The notes under the pieces are model-generated. The model had not been told where the DNA came from. It did no database searches and saw nothing but the letters and a program-made list of their open reading frames with translations. Of a stretch of DNA of 64,000 nt, positions 21,078 through 32,824 are shown one piece after another. Position 1 is the first letter of the stretch; every line of letters starts with the position of its first letter. The DNA comes from Panopea generosa (taxonomy: Eukaryota; Mollusca; Bivalvia; Adapedonta; Hiatellidae), in the NCBI GenBank assembly GCA_029582155.1, contig CM055902.1:15636086-15700085 (forward strand). The letters are read 5' to 3'. The translations under genes were made by a program, and so were the position numbers.

Positions 21078-22930
21078 CTTCTTCGCGTTCTTAACTTGTG
21101 AAACAACAACCACACAAACGAAAGGCAATTCCAACAAACATTATTCCGATACCACACGTGTTTTCACCAATAAAACAAAGTATCTATAGCATACTGGCCA
21201 TTTTTATATATATATCGTATACCGACACTTTCCGGTTATAATTGACATTTTATATCTACGAGAACATCCAAATTCATAATAGCTGTTTTCAATGTTGCAA
21301 TATAGACCGGCTGACTATTCGGTCAGTTTCCAACTGTTGGTGATCAGATTGCTTACCTTAGGGCGGTGATTCTGACCAGATAACCGCTCGCGCCTAAATT
21401 TTGGGATTTGTCTACCGTCACAAATAAATGGAAAAGTTGAGAATTTGTTGTTTTATGAAGCAATAAAAATAATGTTGTTTTTATTTTTTTATATACGATG
21501 AAAATAGAAAAACAACACTATTTATAAAAAACTGATAACACATGTATAGTGGTAATTATTGATCATTGTGCAGAGGAAGATAAACAGAATAATTTACTTA
21601 AAAATATACTTCTAATAATGTTCCATTTTGCCTTTATATTATTTGCCGTTGATGTAGGGTATATATAAAGTGAATATCTTCTTTATAATGTATAATTTGT
21701 TCTTTAAAAATATCAAAATCTTGTTGGTTTTTTTTCAATCTGCACGAGTCAGTATATTTCTTATCGATCAAGATACATACGAACATAACATTATCTTGTA
21801 AAGAAATTATAGGGCCAAACAGTGTATTTGGGAAAGTTATATCATAAGAAAAAGTCATACGAGAAAGAATAAAAAATATAAAACAAAGTTAATAGAAAAA
21901 AAATGAAAATTTGTTTCCCTTGTGTATTTAGAAAAGGAAAACAATTTAATTTCACTTAATCCACATTTATAAAGTTTGTTCCGGGGTATTCGTAAAAAAA
22001 TATTCGATGAAAAAGTTTGGTATGTAATGTCTTACTGTTTTGGGTTTTCCACAAATATGAAGTTTTGTTTGTTTTATATTTTCAAGTCATCTATACTCAT
22101 GTCTGTATTTAAAATCTATGTTCAATTTCTTATTAACATTTTTAGGAACTTCCGATTTAATAAGTTTCAGAAAGAGCGCATAAAGGCTTTTATTAACTGC
22201 TTAAGTTTTTGTAATTAAATCAATATTGGAATTCGGTGGGTTTTCTAATCTTTCAAGATTAAAAGAAGAATTACTTGTTTTCAAATAATACGTTACTTAA
22301 ATTCAACAACGTAACCATGAATATTGCAGAGAAAATGGACATCATTGCAACGCCTTCCTAAATAAATGACTTGTTATATGTTTAAATTAATGGATTTTAT
22401 AATCAAATAAAGCTATCTCATTGAAAATAAACATAATAAATAGCAAATTAAACAAAATCTCATCAGGGTTTCAAATAAATCCTGATATTTTATTGATTTA
22501 AAATCTAATTTTTTAAAAGGAAAATGTTCGAAAATGTTTTTTGAAAAACATGACATATATATATAATAATAGAATATATCACGAATATACCTGTTAGGGA
22601 GCAGTGATGTAACATAAAAGTAATACTACTGCTGAATTAAACGTAGTTGTTTTAACGTTCATTTTACATGATTGGCGACCGAATTCGACCCGAATCCTAA
22701 CCATTATTTTGAGAAAATCTAAGGCTACATCGGTTGTCTTAGTTGGATTCTCTTTTTTATTGATGTAAGTTTCAGAACGTCGTATGTTGCATTAGCAAAT
22801 AAAATTGAATTCAAGAAGTAAATCAAACTGTTCAAGGACTAATCATCTTAAGTTATGAAAATTTCAAGAACTGACACTATTTATTTGGCAACCAAGTCAT
22901 TTTAATTAAATATGGTTCAATTAATTCAAT
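20250..22930. other. Intergenic, no gene seen
   Basis: AT-rich sequence with a (GA)n run at 21019-21072. Several short open frames occur, none resembling a known family. Confidence 0.4.
21019..21072. repeat. (GA)n microsatellite
   Basis: About 27 GA dinucleotides. Confidence 0.9.
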
Positions 22931-22935
22931 AACTG

Positions 22936-23016
22936 TTACTCGAAACTCACTTTTGTTACTCGAAACTCACTTTCCTTACTCGAAACTCACTTTTCTTACT
23001 CGAAACTCGATACTCG
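22936..23016. repeat. 20-bp tandem repeat, four copies
   Basis: Unit TTACTCGAAACTCACTTTTC; the last copy runs into 'ctcgatactcg'. Confidence 0.85.
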
Positions 23017-23089
23017 TCAAATAGAAACCCTCTCTTCCTGGTGCATCGTTTAGCGCCCATTTTATACTAAACTACTAATAGTTTAAACT

Positions 23090-23288
23090 TATTTATTTTA
23101 CTTCAATTGTGAAACAAGTTTTACAACTTAGGCAAATCACGCTCGAAGCCTTCTTGGTTAGAACCAGTACTAAGCATATGCGGAAAAAAATATCTTGCTC
23201 AAGGACACCACACATAGCCGTGGCGGAGGATCGAACCCACGACCCTCCGATCATAGGTTCGATGCTCTACCACTGAACCACGCGCTCC
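23090..23288 (-). mobile_element. tRNA-derived SINE, family 3
   Basis: The minus strand begins 'ggagcgcgtggttcagtggt' (box A) and 'gtgggttcgatcctccgcc' (box B). It continues with 'ggctatgtgtggtgtcctt', 'gcatatgcttagtactggtt', 'cttcgagcgtgatttgccta' and an A/T-rich tail 'gaagtaaaataaataag'. Confidence 0.75.
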
Positions 23289-24000
23289 ACAAAATTACAA
23301 ATGGACATCACTACACATATCCTGCACAAAAGGGTGTGAATCTTCTCTTATGTGACATGGTACTATTTAGTGCAGCTTAATCATTTAGCACCCATTGTAT
23401 ACTAAATTACAGGTGGTCGTCATTCTCACACATATCCTGCTTGGCATAATTTATATCCTATCTTATGTAAGCTGGATGAGTAAGTGAGTAGGCCACATGA
23501 TTTTCTCTCGGAAATTGTGACGATAGTATTGCTGTTACCACGCGTTCACGCGTGCCGAATTGTATTTATGAATATGTATCTAATACTGTCAGCTTAAAAT
23601 GGCACCATATGTTTATTCCTCTATGATTTGCTATCGTCTTATCTATTATAACTATACTTTTATCAAAACAGACACGTTCTGAATCTTTGTTACAATCTTG
23701 AATGGCGGCGGTGTAAAAACATCTAAGGAAGTTCATCAAAACATCCGTGCGTAATGTACATGTATAAACCCAATACGCTATTTTGAAATAACGTAAACTA
23801 GATATCAATATTTAGCGTGTTATATACTAATGTCTGTTTCGATAGCGTAAATGGTGTTTGGACTGTCAACCCAAATTTCGCGAGTTCGACCCTTATCTAC
23901 ATTGATTTTACTTTTTTTAGTTATATATTTTTGTCGCGAGATGTCATTTATCTGCTAATAATATTATCGATTATGTCAATACAAATATTCTTTCAACAAA

Positions 24001-24190
24001 TATCATCGGCAGTGTTGGTAGTTTCTCCACCCTAAGCTGCCGTGTACGTCGCTGGCTTCGTCATCGTCGGTGCTGACGTCAGTGTCGGAGTCAAGTGTGA
24101 TGACAACACGCTCGACATCGTCATCATTTGCGGTATCATTCACCCAGTATGCTGCCTCATTCTTGTGACTCGCTCACAGCATGTTGCCCG
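24001..24190 (-). pseudogene. Possible remnant of an acidic coding segment
   Basis: A G+C-rich island in AT-rich DNA. The minus strand, after a TGA, reads through AAYWVNDTANDDDVERVV and ITLDSDTDVSTDDDEAS to a stop, and the frame just upstream (24157-24290) is also open (RQIHEGKASNVPLQNHGQ) in another phase. Acidic stretches like this occur at the front of some transposases such as piggyBac, but no diagnostic motif is present. A frameshifted relic is one reading, chance another. Confidence 0.2.
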
Positions 24191-24554
24191 TGATTCTGGA
24201 GTGGCACATTGGACGCCTTGCCTTCATGAATCTGCCTCTTCACGCCTGCTAATTTGAAGTTAATGTTTCTTTTACCGATGATTCTTGAAAAAAAGTTAAA
24301 TAGCACGAATAAAGTTGGATGTAAAAAAATGCAAATCTTCAAATCATAGAGTAATAAACAAACGGTGCAATTTTAAGCTGACAGTATAAGATACAAATTC
24401 ATATATATATAGTAGGACATTAAGTATTACCCTTGCCCGTCCGTTCATACGTGAATCTGTGCTAACGTGCGTACGTCCGAGTCTAAAAGAAAAGTTTCCG
24501 ATTATCAACTTCTGAACGGGTGTCTGTATAAAATTTCGCGTCTAGCTGCATTTA

Positions 24555-25180
24555 TGGAATACAGGCCAAATTTGATATTTGTCAACGTAGGTTAAATTTT
24601 ACTGGAGTATCTGCTCCTTTTCATTTAATTTACAGTAAAAATAATAATTAACAGTCATTAAACTCTGAAGGGATGTGCATATTTAATTATTATTTCGTAA
24701 TAAGCTGTAATAGTATAGAATACAACTCGATATTTGTTAACGTCCTTGTATACAAGAGTAACTGCCCTTTGTACCTTAATTTTTGGTTAAATAATCAATA
24801 ACTTCTGAAAAGGTCGATGTATTTAATTAATTATTCATGTGTACCTGTATATTATTAGAGAATACAGACCAAGTTCGATATTTGTCAACGTCCTTGTATA
24901 CAAGAGTTACTGTCCTTTTTTGCCTTAATTTTTGGTAAAACGATTGTTTCCAATCAATTACTTCTGAAAGGGTCGATGTATTTAATTAATTATTCATGTG
25001 TACCTGTATATTATTATAGAATACAGAACAAGTTCGATAATTGTCAACGTCGATTAAATATTCCAGGAGTTGTTGTTCTTTATCTACTTCGGTAAAATAA
25101 CGTTTCCGCTGAATTATTTTATACCTTCAAACATGTCCATGTATTTAATTAATATTTCGTATATAACTATAGATAGGTAC
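24555..25180. repeat. Tandem repeat of about 152 bp, about four copies
   Basis: Recurring order: 'gaatacagaccaagttcgat', 'atttgtcaacgtccttgtatac', 'ttaatttttggtaaa', 'cttctgaaagggtcgatgta', 'tttaattaattattcatgtg'. The middle two copies are closest to each other and the outer two are diverged. Confidence 0.8.
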
Positions 25181-25181
25181 A

Positions 25182-27720
25182 CATTTATACAAAAATATGA
25201 AAGTATAGATTATAAAGGACTGGGTCCGTTATATATAGAAATGTTTGGAAAGCCACTTCTGAGCACGTTGATTGGTCAGTTGCTTCAACTGAAAGTTTGA
25301 ATAACGTCATAGTTGAGTAAGAGTTCAAATGCTATGGATTGTGGGACAGGCATAGAATTCCCTGCTTTGTCATTGGGTGTTAATAGACCTGATTCGAGAG
25401 TTTGTGAAATACGACATGTAAAATATTGAAATATAAAATACGACAGAAGTGATCGGAAAGCATAATTAACACACTGTTTTATGGGTTTATGTCTCCCTGT
25501 GTTCTATGAATTAGTAATTTTGGTGGTAGCTTGTAATCGTAAATTATATTGGCACTTAAATCACGGAACATGTTTAATTTAAGAGTTACTAGTTTTATGA
25601 TTTGCAAAATGTCAAGGGAGATAATGCTGCTCGCACACACTTATATCGAGTCAGCAAGAGTAGTCTTTCAGTACGCTACTGCTCTGTTTTATTTCGGTGA
25701 TAATCGAGTTGCTGAAGTGAATTTGATTTGCTATTTTATTTATCCACCATCTTGTATACGCCTTACACAAAATTTAATTGTGCACTGTTGTACATATAGA
25801 GAAATGCACTTTCGAATACTGAACACATTACCGCCTTGTTTTCATTGATAGACTTCTGTTGGTCCAAATATGCAGAAATAACATGAGGTTGGCCAATTTT
25901 TTTTTCACAATTTCGATGGTTTGATTATGCCTCTTTATTTATGACAATTCTGACCATTTGTTTCAGTGTATCACTACGCATCTTAACTATAATAGCTTCA
26001 CCAAACAGTACCCAATTACACCCGAACTTAGCAGAACTCATAACAATGTTCCTGAGTACTCATATACACAAATAGATATGCCAATTGAATGCAAGTTCAA
26101 CAAAAAAAAAATAATGCCGAACATCGGTTTTCACTACTCTAATTTCTTGGTCGCAAGACTCTTGCTACCATCATGTGAGGGAGGTCATTCTTATGTGAGA
26201 CCTATAGGCCGTTTCGTTATTCCAAATCAATTCATATATATAACTCAAAGGCATGAATGCTATTTTTTTTTTTCAAAATGGCTAAATCTGTGATCGTTGC
26301 TCAGTCATATTAGGGTTGAACAAACACTCGACCAAGTACCGCCTTACAAGGTAACATTAAAAATGTAAATAAAAATTAAGTATGTTGAAGTACAGTTCTT
26401 ATAATTTAACTACTTTCTCAGATAATAGAGACTTTTGATGATTCCTTGTTGATTTTGGTCATCCTCAAACAACTATTTGATCAAGAAGAGGAAATAAGAG
26501 ATCCAGACACCAACGTCCATGACATACCCAATATATTTAGATACGGCAAAATTTTCAATGACGCAGGTCATCATATTCCATCTCATAATTTCATGCAATC
26601 ATGCATCATTTCCTATCATGTTACAAGCTACTCGTATTTTAATGCAGTACAACTATTTAACAGCAAAAATATAATTATGGTAAGGCAATGTCAATGCAAC
26701 ATTAGTGTTTCAAAACATCAATAGTTTTGAAATATATTTTGCAATTACTTCGTATTTATGTACTATTTTGCTAAACGACTTTCAAAATTTCTTTATAAAT
26801 TCACTAATATTCACAACATGTTAATTAAATTCTAACATACATTTCTAGATTTTATTGTAACCAAGTCATTCCACTAAAATCATATTTTTGCGATATTAAA
26901 AAATTCAAGTTAGAATAAAGACAGTTCGAAGTAAGCATTCACCTAATGGCCATTTTCAGGGTGTGTTTTAGGTAAGTGAAGTAACATTTACGTTAGATCA
27001 AACAATGTTGATTTCAAAGGGAAATGTGTATATGGGGCACGAGGGGTACGCTACTCTCCCTACTTTTGCATATTCTCACACGCAATTGGTCAATTAAATT
27101 ACTGATTGACAGCTGTAAATATTAAGCGCATGTTGCAAGAATGTTTTTACTGATACCCAGTTTCCAATGGCTGATCGTTATCAATCATGTCGTGAGCCGT
27201 GACTTTTTACAATGCGGTGCTGTTTGATCTTCAAAGACATGCGCACTTTCAAAGCTAAAGGATCAAATTACTGATTTTCTTTGATACAACGTTTTTAAAG
27301 GCCAAAAACTTTCTGCCATGAAAGAGAGTAATGTAGGCTATGTGCAAACAGCTGTATTCTTTACCAGTCAGTTGTGGTAGTCTGCTAAAAATAGACCATT
27401 ATAATACACCTGCTTCAACCTGCAGGGAGAGCTATGTGTATTTGTTGACGATTTATAGTGCATGGACGCACAAGCTCCTCCCTAGAATTTCAGATTTTTG
27501 GGCAGTTGGAAAATATATTTGGCAGTTAGAAAATATATAATTTTCAAAACTATAACAAAACAATGCAGTGTAATCTTGAAAAGGGATATCCTGATTTCAA
27601 TCATGTATAGAATTATAAAGACAGCTGTCTCAGAGCCATCTTGTGTCTTTTATATGGCAGTTGCGTTGGTGCTTTAAATGAATACAGCACACATTTGAAA
27701 CTCTAACTCGATGTAATACT
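25182..27720. other. Intergenic with an old MITE-B copy; no gene seen
   Basis: Contains the MITE-B copy at 25225-25403. Open frames at 25549, 25958 and 26446 on the plus strand (92-111 codons) have no recognisable domain and AT-driven codon use, so I do not call them genes. Confidence 0.4.
25225..25403. mobile_element. MITE-B copy
   Basis: Shares 'gcacgttgattggtcagttg', 'gaataacgtca', 'attgtgggacaggcatagaa' and 'attccctgctttgtcattg' with 27725-27914 and 50225-50767. Its right end is 'aatagacctgattcgagag', and its left inverted end is degraded. Confidence 0.6.
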
Positions 27721-27724
27721 AGTC

Positions 27725-27914
27725 TGTAGAACGGACCAGCTCTCCCGATTGGGTCTATTAATAGCAGTATATTTGATCACGTTGATTGGTCAGTTGCATC
27801 AGGGACAGTTTGAATGACGTCATTATTGAGTAAGCGTTCATTTGCTATGCATTGTGGGACATGCCTTGATTTTCCTGCTTTTTCATTTTGCGATAATAGA
27901 ACTGATTCGGGAGA
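27725..27914. mobile_element. MITE-B copy with recognisable terminal inverted repeats
   Basis: The left end 'ctcccgattgggtctattaa' and the right end (reverse complement 'ctcccgaatcagttctatta') are inverted repeats around about 150 bp of shared core. It sits immediately before the SINE at 27917, at the edge of the sequence shared by the two AOC loci. Confidence 0.65.
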
Positions 27915-27916
27915 CT

Positions 27917-28150
27917 TATATTGACCGAGTGGTCTGTGGCACTGTCGTCTAGCAACCATTTACCTCTCATCGATGAGGTCTTGCAAAAACACCATTTGTA
28001 AAATATTGCCAGGTACTTACGAAAGGACGGTGATTCTACTCAGTTTCATAATGTGGTCTTCCTCCACCAATACAACTTGATATGCCATATAATAATATAT
28101 GCTGTTATGTGTTGAAAATGGCGCCAAACACCATTCGACCGTTTATTACT
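27917..28150 (+). mobile_element. SINE, family 1, in the 3' flank of AOC-B
   Basis: Head 'ttgaccgagtggtctgtgg', body 'tacttacgaaaggacggtga', tail 'tgttgaaaatggcgccaaac'. It is the positional counterpart of the copy at 7094-7305. Confidence 0.65.
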
Positions 28151-28410
28151 GTGTATCAGTGTTTATATACAATAAAGTGCAATTTACACCAACGTTCATG
28201 CATTTTTATCTTGATATAAACGTCAATATTTTTGTTAAGAAGTGAAGTTACATATATACAATCTTACAACTTAAACATTTTCCCATTTTGTGAGTGTATT
28301 TCAGACGAACCAAGCGTTTGATATTATTAAATGAAATAGCACAACCGTTATGGCCACCCATCTTACAGTATGGTTCACATTTATCTTTGTTTTGAAAAAA
28401 AAAGCAATTC

Positions 28411-28416
28411 TTTATT
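28411..28416 (-). terminator. AATAAA overlapping the AOC-B stop codon
   Basis: The stop TAA (28414-28412) lies inside AATAAA. If used for polyadenylation the 3' UTR would be almost nil. I see no other canonical hexamer on the minus strand nearby. Confidence 0.25.
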
Positions 28417-28833
28417 TGCCCCATCTACAATAGTTATTCGCTTCTGATTCGACACAAGGCTCACCGATCGGATCAAACTCTTTGAATGTCCTATCTCTGG
28501 TCGCGGTGTATTGTGGCATGTCAAAGCTTGCGGTTCTATCCACGAAGTTGAAAGGCCTAAGCATGAAGCCTGTTTCCACGCGGACCGTCATTGGCATATC
28601 TTCCGTCGTAGGTATGTGCAGGAAACCAACAGTAACCCAGTTCACGATATCGGTGTCTACAATGTTTTCATTGTTAATACGATCGTCAAGATTCTTGCAA
28701 GTGTTGTCCATTCTGTTTACGTCATATATCGAAGTTATCGAAGGCTCATCCTCCCTGCGCGTCGTGACTGCGCAGTGGTACTTCGTGAAAGACAATGCCT
28801 TCAATAGCGGATGTTCTTTCAGTGATTGGGAAC
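28412..28833 (-). CDS. AOC-like: AOC-B coding exon 3 (C-terminal)
   Basis: Codes residues 692-831 after the acceptor 'ttttatctgcag'. It contains RREDEPS, the copper His764 in GFLHIPTTEDMP, and C-terminal cysteines (EPCVESEANNYCRWGK) spaced differently from AOC-A. Confidence 0.92.
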
Positions 28834-31800
28834 CTGCAGATAAAAGGTAAACGTTATCTTTACAAGTAGGTTTGTTTTTAAATACCCCATATCGAAATAA
28901 CATGTACCCATATAACATGCATTAACATTTATTTCAAATGCTTTATGAGCGAAACGTTTTTAGCGAGTGTAATAAGTTGGTTTTGTCGTAGTGTTGTTTT
29001 ATTTTCTTCAATCTTGAATTATATTTGTGATCATTTATTTGATAATTTACTGAATATTAAACAGTAACCGATGTGCTTTTGTCAAATTAACTAAATCGTA
29101 TTTGAAATACACGAATGCCAAATCGTACCGTTTAATGGATAACTTCGTGTTGATAAGTAGATAACTTTAAGTATATCAGCGTGTTAAAGTGAAAAGCGAC
29201 ACCACAGAGCGCGCTACATGGATAATGTATTGTTTCGGAAACATAACAACTTGATTACTGTGTAAGTTCATTGATAATGAATACAACCGGTTACTCCAGC
29301 TCTGATATTTCGATTTTTAGTTTCAATGTTTGGATTTTCTCTCGCTGACCGATGAAAACGAATGTTTGTTTCTTAAAACGAATTCAAATGATATGCCAGA
29401 AAGCTAGTTTAAAAGGGTGATTTATGCATAAAAAACATATGCCCAGAATATTACATTTGTAAAATAACTAGGTGCAGGGCGGAGAATTAAACTGTGTGTT
29501 TTACCTATTAAGCAGCCGCACGAGGATTATTGTATGGTAAATAGTTATTATATGTCCAGAATATTACATGTAATAAAATAGCTTATTTAGCCGAAGCATA
29601 GCTGGCTTTTGGATTCGTGGTGAACATGTGCAGCAGCACGATAGACACTTTTAAAGAAATTTTAGCTAAACGCAAGGTTGCAAAACGAAACATTGTGTGA
29701 ATACTCATGCATCCAGTCAAACACTATGTAAAGATTTGAAAGTATCTCCAATAAGAGACCATTATATCAAAGTTCAGACTTAACCATTAATGGCGACTGT
29801 GTCGGAACAGATATGACGTTAAGTAATTAAAATACAGTATATTTCGAAATAGTTGTTTAATGAAAAATACTAAGTTGTATGACATTAAAGTTTTACCTGT
29901 TGCTGGGTTATGACATAAATACATACCTGTTGCTAGAGGTGCTATTTGATATCCTCGCTCAACTCCCCACTTGTTCTTGTGTCGTTCATTGACAACAAGC
30001 CAGAATTGCTGGTCTTCCGTATGTGATATACCGCGTTCCTTTTCAACTTTCTCCCATTCCAAATAACGTAATTCATTGTAAATAAAATAATCAGGAGCTT
30101 TTGATATATTTTTCTGTGTTTTTATCGCTTCCAACGCTGGACCCGCCTTCCATTTAATGACTTGAAATGTGTTATTCTCGTCAACAATATCCATATCAAC
30201 TTTAAATCCGAACATGTGGTCATGTATTGGTCCAGTTTGATATGGACCGATCCTGTAACCGAACGCGTCGCGTGTCTTATCGTCTGTATTCGGATTACCT
30301 TCGTCCCAGAAGCTGGCTTGAATATAGCCACTGGCCATAGTGTTTGTAAATATTTTCCCATCGAAATGAAAATGAAAATCAAAGGTATAGTCATAATTCC
30401 CAACGACAACAGGTACACGAACTACCAGATGTCGGTTTCTCATCCCAGCTTCAAAAGATTGGCCAACATGTCTCCAAAGCGCCTCCTGACCATCTGCTTC
30501 AAAGATACATATTGAACGCATATCGTAGGCTTTCTGGGTCTTATGCCACCAAAACGAGGTGTTAAGGACTGTCCCGTGCTCAGGGCAATCTACACCAGAC
30601 ATAATGTTAGTAGGATAATCACCGCCAAGTATCCCGTATGTTGCGTCAGCGTAAATGATATTATTTTGCGAATGCGAATCCATGGCGTAATTCAAAGAAA
30701 TATCGTTTAAAGCATGCTCGTATATAATGCGTTCGTTTTTGAATTTGATATTGAATAAAGCTGGTCCCCGTGTTTGACCCCCGCTAATATCAAAATTCCA
30801 GTCCATCCACTTGACGTTAGTTCCGTTTATTTCATATCTTGGTCCGCCTGGGTTATATGCACGTGGTCCTGGGATGTCAGCATTTTTTCGAAGGGGTTTA
30901 CTTCCATCCCTCTTTGGAAAGACTCTGTCCCAAAGTGTGTTTCTGTATCCCTTTTCAAGCTTGACTTTCCTGATTCTGTCATTATTGTAAGCGTCCATAA
31001 GTTCTGCTGAAGTATTATACGGTCCTTGGTTCAAATAGTGGAAGTCGTACGTGTACCAGTCTGACGTATTGGTGCCTGGATTATGAACTCTTCCACTGAG
31101 AGGGAGAAGGTGAATAAGGTCAACGTCTTCTGCGTGGCGGAAACCGGCGAATCCAATATTCCACCTGAAACATTAGTTTCGTCTCCAAGGAATTATTTAC
31201 TTTAAGAAGATAGTATTTTAATATCAATTTGTATAAACGAACGAATAACTATTTATTTGTCGCTATTATTTTTATTTCTAGCCGGTCTTGATTAACTTAT
31301 TCTGTAACATGATCACGTCTGACTATTAGCCCAATGTTTGCGAGTTCGAATCCTTGTTTGACTACAGTTTCAGTGACGATTAGTATACGACATTGCGTCT
31401 TATTGTCATTTGGCTCAAGAGAATACGTTATAGTTGTCAACATAACACACATTATTTATCGTATCCTATATTGCAATTTTTATTTGGGTTTACTCATTGT
31501 ATGTAAAATATCCTTGATATAGTCCCTTTAACGTTGACATTGACCAAAATACTGAAAAAAATTAACTTGTTCTATTATATGCTACTTTTGTATAAATTGC
31601 CTTAAAAGAAAAAAAAACGTTGTTTGGTAACATATGTACAATTTAGAAAATAATCAGTTATATGATCATTTTGCTACAGAGTTGCGCCGCTTTAAGTGAC
31701 GTAATACAATTCTTGCGCTAAACATATTATGTTATTTGGCTTAATATTTTCAAAATAAAGATCGTGATGTCTTCCTGCATATATGTAGACTAAATGCTAT

Positions 31801-32796
31801 GATAGTATATTTCTATATTTTTGTATGTTTTTTGCTTCGTATATTTAAGTGCGATGTCATGGATTTTATATAAAAACAAATAGTAGAGCAAGATTTAAAA
31901 AAAATATACATATAGTTACGACACTTTTTGCGTCAAATATTTTTTTATTCTTAAACTTACCTTGTATCTCGACCTTTTCCGGATGTACTTGGAGGCCCAT
32001 TGAAAAAGTTGAAATACATGTCTTTTGTAAAGATCGCCCCGTCAAAACTTTCATTTATCAGCGGTGCAAGTGTTCCTATCATATCGGGAACTAACATTTC
32101 AGTCATTATAGCCACCTCCAACGACTCGTATGGCCTGCTGTTGAAATCTATATCTCCCGGCGCCGTTATGCTAGCAACGGTCATGGTATCAGCATCAAGC
32201 GGACCTACTTTATATTCCATGATGTCTGGTGGCGATACGCCGCCTCGCTGTACCGTGACCTTAGCGTAGCGTCCTGGTTTTACACCGCCCCTATCTAAAT
32301 AGCCCAGCGCTTCTCTTTTGTTTGGCGGATTGATATACTGATATAGAATAAAGTTTTCTGTAAGATTTACTGGTTCACTCAAAGTTGAAATGATCCCACG
32401 GTCAAGTAGAATCTGCGCTGCTTTGTTCATTTCTGGCATGGTAAGCGGAGCAAATATTGAGTTTTCGTAGTTGGTGTCTTTGATTGGGTTCGTATTGGGA
32501 CATTCAGTTGGTAGTTTACTTGTTGGTGTCACGTGTTGTAACGACGGTGTTTGTACCGTTTGCACGTTTTCGCCGTTTTGCTTCATTTTATTTGTTCCAC
32601 AGTTTGCTGATTGAGAAACCTTGGTATCTCCATCCCCATTTAGACCACCGTGGTACCCATAAATGCCTATCAATATACCCCCAGTGATACCGAGTGCGAA
32701 CACAACGACACTAAATAATTGATGGAAGCAGATTTGTTTAAAATTCGATCGTCTCGGTTTGTCTTGTTTCCCGCGTTCATCATCTCTGTCAACCAT
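28412..32796 (-). CDS. AOC-like: AOC-B: membrane primary amine oxidase (copper/TPQ), 3 coding exons
   Basis: Predicted join of 32796-31961, 31164-29927 and 28833-28412 (2496 nt, 831 aa, stop TAA). Same architecture and intron phases (2, then 1) as AOC-A. Cytoplasmic tail basic rather than Cys-rich (DDERGKQDKPRRSNFK), membrane anchor about 27-48, a longer stalk (about 49-100, rich in Gln/Thr/Asn), then N2/N3 and catalytic domains. Catalytic Asp452 (IIYADATY), TPQ-precursor Tyr536 (GNYDYTF), copper ligands His593, His595 (IHDHMF) and His764 (GFLHIP), calcium-site DMD at 602-604. Catalytic domain close to AOC-A; differences concentrate in tail and stalk. Expected to act at the cell surface as an amine-oxidising, H2O2-producing ectoenzyme; cellular role unknown. 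Splice sites are consensus and no disabling change is seen. Confidence 0.93.
28834..29926 (-). other. AOC-B coding intron 2
   Basis: 1093-bp phase-1 intron, alignable in blocks with the AOC-A intron. No gene or repeat array inside. Confidence 0.8.
29927..31164 (-). CDS. AOC-like: AOC-B coding exon 2 (catalytic domain)
   Basis: Codes residues 279-692. Acceptor 'ctaatgtttcag', donor 'gcaacag|gtatgt' at 29927. A second donor, 'agcaacag|gtaaaa', ends 30 bp farther on (29897) in the same phase; using it would insert ten residues (GMYLCHNPAT) between LAT and the exon-3 start without a frameshift. Compared with AOC-A there is a one-residue net length gain near GGDYPTNIMSG. Confidence 0.93.
31165..31960 (-). 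other. AOC-B coding intron 1
   Basis: 796-bp phase-2 intron. It carries a plus-strand fragment of SINE family 4 at 31315-31425 and otherwise AT-rich sequence. Confidence 0.8.
31315..31425 (+). mobile_element. SINE family 4 fragment
   Basis: 'cgtctgactattagccc', 'gcgagttcgaatcctt' and 'acgacattgcgtcttattg' follow the order of the family-4 SINE head and body. Confidence 0.5.
31961..32796 (-). CDS. AOC-like: AOC-B coding exon 1 (anchor, stalk, N2/N3 domains)
   Basis: Codes residues 1-278 and two bases of Arg279, donor AAG|GTAAGT. The ATG at 32796 aligns with that of AOC-A. Anchor FALGITGGILIGIYGY. The stalk is 31 residues longer overall than in AOC-A. Sequons at Asn144 and Asn248; the AOC-A sequon NIT is SIT here. 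Confidence 0.92.
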
Positions 32797-32824
32797 TTTG
32801 TAATACAGCTGGTCTACTCTTTAG
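32797..32824 (-). other. AOC-B 5' UTR part of exon with acceptor at 32825
   Basis: The acceptor 'aatttcag' precedes 28 bases that align with the AOC-A leader ('gtagaccagctgtattaca'). Confidence 0.55.

Noticed and set aside
23830-23905. tRNA-like fragment around 'gcgagttcgaccctta'
   Set aside because: Only a box B-like word is visible, with no convincing box A or SINE body.
25549-26724. Three plus-strand frames of 92-111 codons
   Set aside because: No domain, no splice-site support, AT-driven codon use; expected by chance in this much AT-rich DNA.
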